A DNA stretch of 64,000 bases from positions 1-64,000 of the forward strand of contig AFRD01000028.1 of the NCBI GenBank assembly GCA_000222875.2. Direction: 5' to 3'. This document shows positions 23,901-34,962 of this stretch, piece by piece. A program made the translations under genes and the position numbers. The notes under the pieces were generated by a model. The model worked only from the letters and a program-made list of their open reading frames with translations, made no database searches and was not told where the DNA came from. Position 1 is the first letter of the stretch; each line of letters starts with the position of its first letter. This stretch comes from Periglandula ipomoeae IasaF13 (taxonomy: Eukaryota; Ascomycota; Sordariomycetes; Hypocreales; Clavicipitaceae).

Positions 23901-25145
23901 GGCTGCAGCCAATGTGCCGCAGGCAACGGATGTGTTGTGCATGATGCTAACGGGAAGCTGCCAGCCAGAGCCCATTCATATGCCGTCGTCCAATGCCTTG
24001 GCCGCAAAATTGCCATCGTAGATTAGTGCAGTGCCGGGCGGGAAGTTAATGAGGCACCAAAGCTACCCATGCAGGCAGAATGCGAGTGAACGTGGCCGAC
24101 ATGGCTTTCAGAGACAACACGACGCTGGCCACTGTGGCTGGCACGGTTGATTTTCAATTTTGTTGCACTTTTTGATATTTTCCTTTTGTCGCCTCTGCAG
24201 CGACATTGACAGCGGAGGTAGCGGCAGCGGTGAACAAGACTGGACTTTGGTCAGCACCACGCAGCCACCCGCCTCCGACGAGCACCAAAACCAGAGTGGG
24301 AAAACAAGCAGATCAGACATCGGCGTACTGTGCGGTAAAGGTCCGCCCATCTTGGGTTTGATCCAATGGCTGCCCGCCTGGACCAGTTGACCGCATTAGC
24401 GGCTCGATTTTTGCCCGCCGATGGCCAAGATTGGTGCTCTTTGCCTGTTCCGTCGTGTCAGACATGGAGCCATGGAGCCATGGAGCCACAGCGAGAGGCT
24501 CCAGCTTTTTTCCGCCCACATGCTCACGCCCACGCCCGACATGCCCCAGCGCCTGCGCTGACGCACCTGCTAAACCCACTAACAACAAAGTGCCCCCAGT
24601 GGCTGCCCCCAAGCACTTGCCTCTCCGATGCTGATGCTGCGTGCTGATCCCCGGTCCTGGCCCTGGTCAGCCTTCTTTCACCTGCTGCTGCTTGTCAACC
24701 GCTTGTTTCTTCTTCGCACTACTGCCGACCCGAAATTTTTACTTCCTCTTACCACCACCATTCATCCCTCCCAGCCCGAGATATCGTCACCCTCACCAGC
24801 GAAATTCTTGGCTTGATCACGACCCTCCACGACCTATTTCCCACGGTCGCCTGCTGCCACTCTGGGCATTCTTCGTCAGGCGGCTCATTCCGGCAATCCA
24901 GCATCGAAATTAGCCAGACCCTAGTCCGACCAACACGTACCGGCGTCAGCGCCAGTCTCCGCATCCAAACTTCCACATTTATCGTTACCACCGATTACGG
25001 GCCCTCCGTCACTCGTCTTTGTCCTCCATCGTCGCAATCGCATCACCATCACCTGACTCGATTCTCTTCGTCGGTCCATCTTGCCGTTCAGCTTGAACTC
25101 TGAGCTGCAGGCAGAGCGCCGAAATAGATATCGTCCAGCTTTCGC
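20997..25145. other. Gene desert, 4.15 kb, ending in probable acrB 5' leader
   Basis: No open frame here has an ATG start together with protein-like features. The last kilobase (about 24100-25145) is pyrimidine-rich and probably includes the promoter and leader of acrB, with several small upstream ATGs (for example near 24627). A GAGCCATG tandem repeat lies at 24463-24486. The rest shows no recognisable transposon or RNA gene. Confidence 0.5.
24463..24486. repeat. 8-bp tandem repeat, three copies
   Basis: The unit CATGGAGC occurs three times in tandem upstream of acrB. It may be a slippage product; a regulatory role is not shown. Confidence 0.85.
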
Positions 25146-28100
25146 ATGCCTCGTGCGTCCGGCTCAGGCAAGCGGCAGCAAGGCAGCACCACAACAACGC
25201 ATCGCGAGCCGAAACACGAGAATGGGCTTGTAAGCCCGGCAAAACGATCTTCGGGCAGAAAGAGCAATGGTCAGCTCGACGGCTCTGCGAGGTCCACCGA
25301 CCACGTCGCAGGCCACGCAGGGCCGTCACCCTCGCCATCCCCGATCCCATCGCACGGGCAACACAACGGCACGATTCCCAAGAATGCCTCCGAGACAGCC
25401 ATTGATACCCGCTCCGGCGATTCCATTAGGAGAGCATCATTAGGCACGTATTCTGAGGCCTCGTCAGAGTCAGGACAGTCACTCTTTGGCACCAATGGCA
25501 CCTCGGGGGATGCTGGTCACCGTCAGATCGACGTCAACGCCATGAAAAACGTCGATGTGCACAGAGACTCGGGTCCGTTGGAATTCGCTGCCACTGTTGT
25601 CAAGTCCCTTCCTATGCAGGACACACTCGCAATCCTCATCATCCTGATGCATGTTCCCTACATGTCGCTTTCGCTCATTTATGCCAGCTTTGCGCTGATC
25701 ACATTTGTTCCTCCCGTGACCACCAAGACAGGCATGAACATCAACCTTGCTGAGATTCTCGATGGCAACTCGCATACACCTTCGCTTGTAACTATATTGT
25801 GTATGGATTTTTTCTTCTTCTTGGTATGGGTATTTCTGTGGCAACCGATACAGGATGGCATACTCGAGTTCGCGAAACCCGTCATCGCCATTACCTTGGG
25901 CGGCGGCACAAACACCAGGGACGGCACCTCACGGGGTGTCACGACATGTTTTACTTGGATCCTGGTTCATCAAGCCATCCGAGCCACCAAGTCTTATTGG
26001 GCCAAGTTCGCGCGGCACTTTCCAGAATCTTGGCCATTACCTGCATTGCTGAGCGACTCTTTTGAATCGAAACCCATCGCCTACGATAAGAGAAGTACTC
26101 ACGGGTGGATACAGAGCACACTGGCTATGCATATATTGACCCAAGGTATTGTCCGATTTGTCCGTGAGTGGTATCTCAAGAGGGAGAAGTTTAATGCAGC
26201 TTCCGGCGTTGGTGATCCAGAGGCCGGTAAATCGTCCTCCCTCGGCATTTCCTCTGGGGCCGCGGGTGGCACGGGCAGTTCGCACTCTCTAGAGCTGAGC
26301 CACGACGCCAGCTCAAATACAGCAGACGCGGAAGCCGGCACATCTCACACATCCTCGACGACAACCACTAGCTCGAATAAAAAACGAAGAAAGCAAAGCG
26401 CACAAGTACGACTTCAGCAACCGTTGTGGGCCGCACTCGCTAGCAGCAAGATAGTCGCAGTGAAGGAGTACGAACTGTCGCAGTGGGCTCCGGACTCGAA
26501 TGCATCGGATGCTTCTGACATTCACAATCTGGGTAGCGCGCCATTTGACAGCCAACCAAGACAGATATGGATATCGTATATTGGTAGTGATGAAGTATGC
26601 TTCAAAACAAGCTATTTTCCCGATCCGATAGAGACCGAATATCCTCAGACACCTGCACTTGAAGATACCCACGGAGATCTGCTGCGGCCAGCAGAAGTGG
26701 ATGCCTCGAAACCTTTCTATGTCAGGATAAACAACGCTTTTTGGCAACCAACACGGATTTTTCCAGTCGAAGAGACCGATGAAGGCAGGAACGAAGGCAC
26801 GCGATTGACAGGCGACATATACGGATTGCGACCAGCCTCCACATATGTCTGCGAGTTCGTCGATATTCAGAATGGCGAAGTAATCCTCTCCTTGACGATT
26901 AGGACAGTGAAGGAAACATTGCGAGAAAACGACCCAATGTCACCGGGCATTCCACAAGGTCAACAACCCCTTCGACCTGATTCTCCTGCTACGATCATAC
27001 GAAACTCTATTGCAGCGGAAGAAGCACGACTCGCTGATGAGCGATCGCGTCTCAAGACCTGGCGCAAAGAATCCAAGACAAAGCTCAACGCCATCAGGCG
27101 AGAGAACGAGCTTGTTGACAACCAACTATCTTCTGCGGGCAACAGCGATGAAAAGCACAAGCAAAAAATCCGGCAACATGAGACTCAAAAGGTCCAGGCC
27201 GAACGTGACATGGAATCGCTGGGAGAACAGCTCACCAATTTTGACAGCGCACCGGAGCTAGCTGATCGCAAAAAGAAGCTGGATAAAGTCTACGCCGGCG
27301 AGAAGAAGGTGTTTGATGCCGCCCAGAAACAATTCAAGGAATACAAAGCCAATCTAGATCGCGAAGTCAGTGCCAAAGAACTCGAGAAGCTCAACCTCAA
27401 CTCTCGTCGCAACAAGATAGGTCTACGAATCGACAAGGTGGAAAAGGAGCTACGAAACATTGCAGATGCCAACAGTCGCGGTCTCGATGAAGCCGAACGA
27501 CGACGCCAAGAACGGGCCGCATGGTTGGAAAACAACGCCGCGATAGAGGGCAACTACAACGATCGCATTTCAGAGGCGTACAACAACAATCTGGCTCGAA
27601 CGGAACATATACAGCAACTGCAGGTTCAATTGTCAGGTTTCAACCCGTTCATGGCGCCCACAGCGAACGGCATGCCCATGGAGATGACTGCTGGTGGTGT
27701 GGCGGGCGAACCGGGACATCCGGCTCTTCGACAGCATCCGTCCGCTTGGAACCCGAATCCCGCAGTCCTTTCTCACTATCCCACGGGTATGTGGGGTGGC
27801 TCTGGTGAAACAATCCCCTCTACCGCGGCTCCTACAACGCAAGCCGGCACGACCTGGGTACCACCCCCCACAGCGCCTCCCTTTGAGCCACGCGGAATCA
27901 AGTCTAGGGGCCGTAGTTCCAGCATGCTTAGCGATGTAAGCGGGTTCACGGAGCCAAGTGATGAGGATTCCTTCAAGTCGCCCTCTGGTGGTCTATATCG
28001 ACCTGGTATGGATTATTCCGGTAGGAACGGCACGAGCGGTAGCAGCGGTAGCACCGACAGCGGCAGCGGCAGTATCGGCGAACCGGCGAGTCCGAGGTGA
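25146..28100 (+). CDS. acrB: AcrB-like ubiquitination-network membrane protein
   Basis: A single intact exon of 984 codons plus stop starts at ATG 25146. The order is: a basic Ser-rich disordered N-terminus (1-130), hydrophobic segments near 156-185 (LAILIILMHVPYMSLSLIYA) and 213-232 (VTILCMDFFFFLVWVFLW), a further membrane-associated stretch near 240-260, a Ser/Thr linker, a beta-rich region (about 430-590: IWISYIGSDEVCFKT, FYVRINNAFWQPTRIFP), a long charged coiled coil (about 620-835, ARLADERSRLKTWRKESKTK onward) and a Gly/Ser-rich tail. This matches the layout described for Aspergillus nidulans AcrB (three transmembrane segments and a coiled coil), a component of the network around the CreB deubiquitinating enzyme that affects carbon catabolite repression and acriflavine resistance. 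The identification is by architecture and remembered sequence blocks. Confidence 0.85.
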   Translation: MPRASGSGKRQQGSTTTTHREPKHENGLVSPAKRSSGRKSNGQLDGSARSTDHVAGHAGPSPSPSPIPSHGQHNGTIPKNASETAIDTRSGDSIRRASLGTYSEASSESGQSLFGTNGTSGDAGHRQIDVNAMKNVDVHRDSGPLEFAATVVKSLPMQDTLAILIILMHVPYMSLSLIYASFALITFVPPVTTKTGMNINLAEILDGNSHTPSLVTILCMDFFFFLVWVFLWQPIQDGILEFAKPVIAITLGGGTNTRDGTSRGVTTCFTWILVHQAIRATKSYWAKFARHFPESWPLPALLSDSFESKPIAYDKRSTHGWIQSTLAMHILTQGIVRFVREWYLKREKFNAASGVGDPEAGKSSSLGISSGAAGGTGSSHSLELSHDASSNTADAEAGTSHTSSTTTTSSNKKRRKQSAQVRLQQPLWAALASSKIVAVKEYELSQWAPDSNASDASDIHNLGSAPFDSQPRQIWISYIGSDEVCFKTSYFPDPIETEYPQTPALEDTHGDLLRPAEVDASKPFYVRINNAFWQPTRIFPVEETDEGRNEGTRLTGDIYGLRPASTYVCEFVDIQNGEVILSLTIRTVKETLRENDPMSPGIPQGQQPLRPDSPATIIRNSIAAEEARLADERSRLKTWRKESKTKLNAIRRENELVDNQLSSAGNSDEKHKQKIRQHETQKVQAERDMESLGEQLTNFDSAPELADRKKKLDKVYAGEKKVFDAAQKQFKEYKANLDREVSAKELEKLNLNSRRNKIGLRIDKVEKELRNIADANSRGLDEAERRRQERAAWLENNAAIEGNYNDRISEAYNNNLARTEHIQQLQVQLSGFNPFMAPTANGMPMEMTAGGVAGEPGHPALRQHPSAWNPNPAVLSHYPTGMWGGSGETIPSTAAPTTQAGTTWVPPPTAPPFEPRGIKSRGRSSSMLSDVSGFTEPSDEDSFKSPSGGLYRPGMDYSGRNGTSGSSGSTDSGSGSIGEPASPR

Positions 28101-28952
28101 TGTTTATCTGGGTTTTAAGGCCCAGCGGCAGTGTCTTCAGTTGGACTATTTCCGTGAGTAGTTGAGAAAATACACGTGTTATGCTTGCTTCAATTGTGTG
28201 TGCCTCTATGCTGTGAGTTGTGATGTTGGCCATGTATAGTCGTGTTCGGGATCATCTGTGCCTGTGTTGGCCGCAAAATCAACGCGGTTACTGGACAAGC
28301 TCTTATGAAATCGGGTGCTTCAGGTAGCAGGTGCGACTGGTAACGATCAAATCATCTCTTCCCTGCCATTCCTTTTACTCAGCTATTGCGATGAATGCAA
28401 ACGGTCAGAATTCGAGGGCTACCGAGATGCACAGAAATACTACCCACACTTTCAATGTTTGGCAGACTAATCAAGCTGGAGATCCGTAATTGCTGTTAAG
28501 CGACTGCTTTAAACCATCAGGTTCTGAAAACCGGCCGCAACATGATAGTACACTGGGCATCCATGATGCAGAAATCTTGTCGACGACGCTTTTTAAGGTC
28601 TAAGCATTGAAATTCCTGCCCGGCACAAGATTTTCAAGACTTTTCTATGACTTGAATCCTTTGTTCATCGATTTTGTTATTGAACGGGGCCAAGTCTGAA
28701 CTACGTTGAACAATGACATATCATTACCCTAGGCCTTATTCTGAGCAGCCGTAGCCCACGGGGCTATGGTCAGGGGCAGGTGACGCTAATGCTGCGGCAA
28801 GGGTCGTGCCAGGCGGCACCAGCAGGCACTACGACTTGATTATTTCTCGGGACCTCAAACTTCAAACGCGCAAGTGACGCGGCACCACCTATTGGGAGCA
28901 CCTTTGCTCTCCTTCCGCCGCCCGTCGTCCTGGAGATGATGCTGGCATCACC
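28101..28952. other. Intergenic, 0.85 kb
   Basis: This holds the 3' side of acrB and the promoter of the FHIP gene, in the same direction. I see no gene. Confidence 0.5.
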
Positions 28953-31900
28953 ATGGATTTCGTAAGTGTCGTACCTGATGCACATTCGTGTCTCCCGAGA
29001 GGAGCGTCTTCCCCATCGTGTCCGACGCTGACTGTAGCCCGTGCTTTCCCATCAACTGCAGTGGTCGCGATTGTTAAGCCCCCTGGCGGCGGGCAGCCCT
29101 CGCAAAGATCTGGCCAAGGACCCGGCGAAACGACTGCATCGCTTCGAGAAGGAATATGCCAACCTGTTGGTAAGCAAATCATCTCTGCGCCGCCGAGCTG
29201 TTCAGGCAACCATGCAACTTTGTATCTGCTTGATGCTAATGTACTGTGCGATAGTCGACATGGCGCACATCATCCAATCTGTCTCGGGACAGCGACGCCG
29301 CCGAAACACTCGAGATCCGCCTGCAAGAGCTCACGAATATCCTCAGCGACGAAAGCCGACGTCCACTTCCCCATCCGTGCATCCAGTATGCCTCCATCAA
29401 ACAAATCTACGTACTTATCGGAAAGATCGCAACGACCTCCTATAACGAATGGATCATCAAAGAAGCCGTGCTATTCTTCGCGACACTGATCGAGAGCGAA
29501 GAGGAGGCTTTTGTCGAGAACCCTACTTTTTCTGCGAGCTTGACCAATTTGCTGGTGCGCATTACGGGTGTCAACAGTGTGCGACTCGGCTTGGATACGG
29601 AATCACGAGTCGTCGAGCTGGCCTTCAACATTACCACCAAGATACGCCTCGATCCTACCATCTTGCCTGCGTGGTTCAAGACTCCACTACCAAATACCCA
29701 TGGCGAGCGAGATCGCGACGAACGAGAACGATTTGCGGGGCGAACGCAGCGGGTTGATTTCCCCTTGTTTTACATCTTGATGGATTATATTCACCACGAG
29801 GGTAAGGTGGGCGATTTTGCTCGAACGGGATTGCTGTATATCATCGAGGCCGCGTCGAGCTCTGCGGCCTTGGAGCAGTGGATTGTTGAGAGCGACCTGT
29901 CCACTCTCATGGCGACCGGACTGGGCGCATTGTACAGCCAATTGAGCCGGAAACTGGTCATCGATCGCTTGCCGCATGATTTGCCGCCGATTTTGGCACT
30001 GTCAGATTATGAACACCCTGCGTCGAACTACGAGATTATTAGCTCCTGTTCTCCGGAGTTCCAATCGCATTTGGAAACGTTTCTGTCCCACCTGCTCTTT
30101 TGGCAAGATGTGCTAAATCATTGTCGATCTGTGGAGGTCAAGTCGACCTTGCTGGAGCATTTTCAAGTCATCTTTCTCCAGCAGTTGCTGTTCGTTCAGA
30201 CCTCTTGATCAGGGCGTGGCTGAGTTACGGTTTATGCTGACAGACTTGCAACAGATATCCCTCCCTACTAGAGTCTTCTGATATTGACGGAGGATCTTCA
30301 GTTGCTGTATTGACGTACTTGCGACGGATCCTGGAATCTCTGGATCATCCTGACATGATCAATCTCATTCTCCATTATCTTCTGGCGTTGCCGGATGCCC
30401 TTCCTCCCAATAAGAAACCTTCACGATCATCCGTCAGTGATGCGCGCAAGAGAAAGTCGATGGACCTGACCAAGATGATGGCTGAGAAGGCGGAGGAGCC
30501 AGCAACGCCTCTCTTGTTCAATCTCGTCGATCTAATACTATCATGTTTGAGATCTCGAAACCAGCAGGCCATCCATGTTACTCTTCAACTCGTGTCTGCA
30601 ATTCTCAAACGGCATCATCGCTACGTGGTGTTTACTCTGTTGAGGACAGATTTGCTGCCGAGCGATACCAATCATCGAACCGTGGGTGCTCACGAGCAAG
30701 AAGTCGACTACCTCGTGTCGCTTGCTGGCGCGATTGGGGGCAAGGCCAATTTTGATGAAATATACGCCAATGTTCTCAAGGACACCATGGCTCGGCTTGA
30801 GAATCATCCCTGCTCTTTGCGGTTGATAGCCCCACGAGTATCAACAAATAATCACAAGCTGCCCCAGCTGCCAGACAGCACACCTGGGGCACCCAGAGAT
30901 GTCCGTGAGCACACCCTTCGCCCGAATGATCCCTTATTGAACGTCATTCTGGACCTTCTAGAAACATTCTTTCTGAACCCCGTGGAGACCAACTTATCAG
31001 TGACAGAGACCATTGTGGATCTTGCCATTTGTGGATACATGAATATCGAAGGCTGGCTTGCTCGAGATCCTTCAACGTATTCTTATGTTGAAGACGAGGA
31101 AGAGTTGGAGCACGGCTACGACACGTCAGTCGCTAGCGAAACAGCTGAACCGGCTTTACAGACCGAAGAGAGCAAATTGAGTGAGACCGTCGATGAAGCG
31201 CAACGCTTAAAAAGCATTGAGCGTTGTAGAACTAGTCCCAAGTGGACCGAATCACAATTGCCTCGTGTCTTGCAGGTGTTAAGACGCCTCGGCGACCAAA
31301 TTGCGAGTTTCAAGCAGATGATCCCAAGGTTCGATGAGCTGCTTGAGCAAAGACGAGAAGCCTTCCAAACTGCTGAGTCCATGCTAGATGAGCCGCCTCC
31401 ACCAGTGCGAAAAGCATCACCTCAAGGTCCTGGCACACCCGAGCGACTAAGCATGGACGAGACGCTTCGAGCTGGATCGCCGTCACGACCTTCAGCCCTA
31501 GAAGGATTCGCGCAGCGTCTCCTGTCCGAACTAGGAACGCCTAGCAGGTCCGCGAGCCCCAAGATCCGTCAAGAGCAGCACCGATCAGGGACCTCCACGC
31601 CAGGAAGTTACCCAGTTGCACCCGAAGTCATCACTCCAAAGGCGATCAGAGTGCCACCAAAGGAGTTTCCCATCAACTACAACGACCCGAGCAAGAGTGG
31701 CATCGCACGCAGCTTGTCACCCGGAAGCGCCAGAGCAGATATTGGCCCGTCCCCCGAGGAGCAAGACATGGTGGCAGAAAGCCAGGCATCTGCCTTTGCG
31801 GCATTCGACCAGAGCATCTTGTCGAAACGCATCGGTCTGCCAGATGACAAGCTGAAGCCTATCCCACTTGATCTAACCAAGAAGATGGAGGCCGCCAGTA

Positions 31901-32109
31901 TCGAAGACCAAGAGTCATTGGCGCAGGACCAAGAAGACTCTGTCACTGCCAACGATGACCCCTCAGATGCATCCGCCACAAACGATCAGGAGACGTTATC
32001 GGTGTCGCATGTTCTCACGAATGTTATTATTTTCCAGTCGTTTCTGCTGGAAGTGGCTAGTTTGATGCAGGTCCGGGCGGGCTTATTTGATGAGGTGCGG
32101 TATGTGTGA
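28953..32109 (+). CDS. fhipA: FHIP: FTS/Hook-interacting protein (RAI16-like)
   Basis: There are four exons: 28953-28961, 29062-29169, 29255-30189 and 30255-32109, giving 968 aa with all phases consistent. Exon 1 is only nine bases (MDF), followed by GTAAGT; splicing creates the start MDFWSRLLSP typical of the family. The RAI16-like region spans roughly residues 70-380 (PCIQYASIKQIYVLIGKIAT, NEWIIKEAVLFFATLIESEE, VDFPLFYILMDYIHHEGKVG, SVAVLTYLRRILESLDHPDM). Intron 3 uses a less common GTTCGT donor and a CTGAC branch site, and restores QQLLYPSLLESSD. The C-terminal half is Ser/Pro-rich, ending VASLMQVRAGLFDEV. In fungi FHIP joins FTS and Hook to link early endosomes to dynein for transport along microtubules. 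It is intact. Confidence 0.92.
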
Positions 32110-34962
32110 GTGCTCTGGTGATTCTGTGGACGCGTGGTTTTTAGAGCGTTGGAATGGATGGAGGGCTCATGGTATTGGGTTAGATAGCATGGCATTGCGG
32201 ATAGAACTAATACCTATACCCTTTTGTTTGAGGCTGGCGTTTTATTGACATGGGACCATGATGTTTAGGTCCTGAGTTTGACGATGTTATGGTGGTCAGG
32301 GGCCATGGGTGATGGTAGGCTGCTGATGACTGATGACTGATTGCTAATTGCCGATTGCTGAAGAGTGCTTGGTGGTTTGTTAATAATTGCTTTGGTGATG
32401 AATGCTGCTAATGGTGCTCACATGATTGTGCTCGATGAAGGGCTGCTGTTCTTTGGCCAGCCGATGATCGCAGAAGATATACAAAGGTCAATCACACAGA
32501 CTCAATTATTATAAAGACGAAAATCATCTACACATAGCTATAAAGCCCTACGCTGATCCCTTGAGTGGCTATCGATGCGACAGAAACAAACGAAGTACCA
32601 TAAGGACCACGAGAAGTACAATACAGAGGTCCGTCCATCGTCTGTATGGCAGGCTGGCCAACTCAACTTGACCAAGATATTTTTCAAGGACGAATGCACC
32701 GCATTGTGCATTGAAGCTTAGCTTCCCACGTACGTACGACTGAGATTATATGTTTTACATTCTTTAGCTCTAATCGTGCAATCCGACATCGTTCTGGCAC
32801 GTTTATAGCTGGTCAAAGACGTTGGAGCTGCAGTGGTTATCAAAACTACATGCTGCTGCCAGATAAATACGATCTTTATTTCTGATTGATTCGTGAGTTG
32901 AAGCCTTTTGTTCTGCTCGCAAAGAACGTATTTGTGCTGATAATTCTACGACTTCGTTATACGTTGTGCCCAATAGGAGCACCGTGACCAACTGCGTGCA
33001 GAGAATACATTTTTGACGCTTTGTTTACATAGAGTCTGAATCTTTACGTACAAGTATTTAATGAAGAGATGGAACAGCTTGCTCTGCGGTGTTGGCCGGC
33101 TTCCTCGCCTGCAGATGGGCCGTCTGAACACATTCGCATGATCAAGCAATGCTATAACGGAGCTTTCATGAGCGATACTGTACATATCGCCCTTACAAAA
33201 ACAGAACAATCCTCACTTACTTCCACCACCAACATCATCTCATACAGTGACACCGCTGCTCCATTCCCTCACATGTCAAGTGCAACCACCCACAAGACAC
33301 CACCAACGAAATCTGCAAAACGCACAATAAAGGACCGATTTCCCCAAAATGCTGACGGGAAGATGAAAACGCGGGGAAGCAATGCATCCTTTTCGATTCG
33401 CCACGGGAAATCCAACGCGCTCATCTCGATGTAACCCCTCTTACACAACGACCACGAATCACGTCCTGCCAGGACTACTGCCTAGAAGCATGGATGTTTA
33501 TGCCCCCCCCCCCCCCCCACTTAGATCACGAGGTTTCACCACCTTTTCTCATTGCTTTAGTCTATTCCCCTGGTCATGGTTCTTGCACAATGGAGGTCTC
33601 AGATGGTCAAAACTTTTTGCGTGGTTTGGTATACACACCCCTTTTGCCGTCTGGATCCCTGTGATTAGGAACTCCGTGACGGATGGCCTGCTGGGGTCAA
33701 AGCCTACCAGAGCAGGAATGATTGTACTTGTCTTATACATACATGCCGGGATGCTGGTCATGGTCATGCGGGGAAATCGGCTAGTTTGTTTGTGGAGGTC
33801 TGTTCACAATGCGGGGGGTGGAATCTCTCGTACGATCTGACACGGCCGACCAACTCCGCGTTTGCCCTCCAGCCATCTTCTGGTCCTTGGACGAGCAAAG
33901 CGCGAGGACAAGGTAGCCCTTGGATGTGTAGCCGGGTATAACGCCTTGTGATACAGTATGCGCAGGACACGAGAACACATGTTTACTTTCTTTTTTGCAC
34001 ATCTCATTTCATAAGTTTGGACCGCAGCAAGACTTAGGTAAGTGGCTTTGGCGAGATCGACCTCTTGGCGATTCGGGCTGGATCACGGGAAATGAAATGG
34101 CGGAGTCCAAGTGCCGGGTGGCTTGCGGACGTGCTTGGACTTGACACTTTTCTGGACCGTCACGCCTCTGCGCGCCTTGACGGACGCCAGGTTCCGATAT
34201 TGGCCTTTAAACAGAGATTAGGGCATGCTAAATTCTTTTAAAATAATTTTGAGTTTCAGGCACGACTTGGAGGAAAGTATTGTCGGACTGGGAATCCCGC
34301 GTTGAGGTCCAGTGGCGCACCAACTAAACACAATGTCTCAATCAGTGACTCTTAAAAAGACCTTTCTTTTGGCAATTGTCCCAGACACACACTTCCAAAA
34401 ACCACCTAGCCCATCCCGATATCCCCGTGGTAAAATGGACGACCCCACGCGGGGGGCCTCCGGAGTGTAAGCCGACAATGTCGTATCCAGCGTTACAATG
34501 CATTGTTCAGTCATGAACAAATGACGTTTTTAGCGAGAGATGAGGAAGATCATCCTGTTGTGCATTGAAGCTAGATCGTGCCGGCAAAACGGCAAGTACG
34601 TGAGACGGGTAATACCATATGCGGAAGGGATGGGGATCACTAAAAAGTGTGCTCACTAGGACCCCATGGTCTGATTCACGCGTAGTGCTCTATGAAGATT
34701 TAATAAGAGGTTGAGTGCCCCTTCCCAAGCCTTGAAGCATTCTGCGCGTGACCTTCTGGTGTAAAGGTCAAAAAAGTTGTGCGCTGTGAAACCAGAGCCT
34801 GTTTGGCGTAGAGTTTCGTGAAGGGCTTACACGGGGTTGCTAGCTTTCATGCCCTGGCTCACACACAAATTTGTTTTTGCTATTTGAACTCACCTGCTAC
34901 GATTTCCCTTCGCGGGGAAGAGTATTTTCGTATCCGAGCCGGCAGAAACAGGCGATCGAAAA
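32110..34962. other. Gene-poor stretch, 2.85 kb, with poly-C run
   Basis: No gene is supported. It contains an imperfect TGATGACTGATGACTGATTG repeat (about 32325-32360) and a 16-base poly-C run (33503-33518). The right end is the promoter of the GH28 gene. Confidence 0.5.
33503..33518. repeat. 16-base poly-C homopolymer
   Basis: Sixteen consecutive C residues sit in non-coding DNA. Length is likely to be miscalled in this kind of run. Confidence 0.9.

Noticed and set aside
23395..24021. Overlapping open frames on both strands
   Set aside because: Non-ATG starts and no family features; treated as non-coding.
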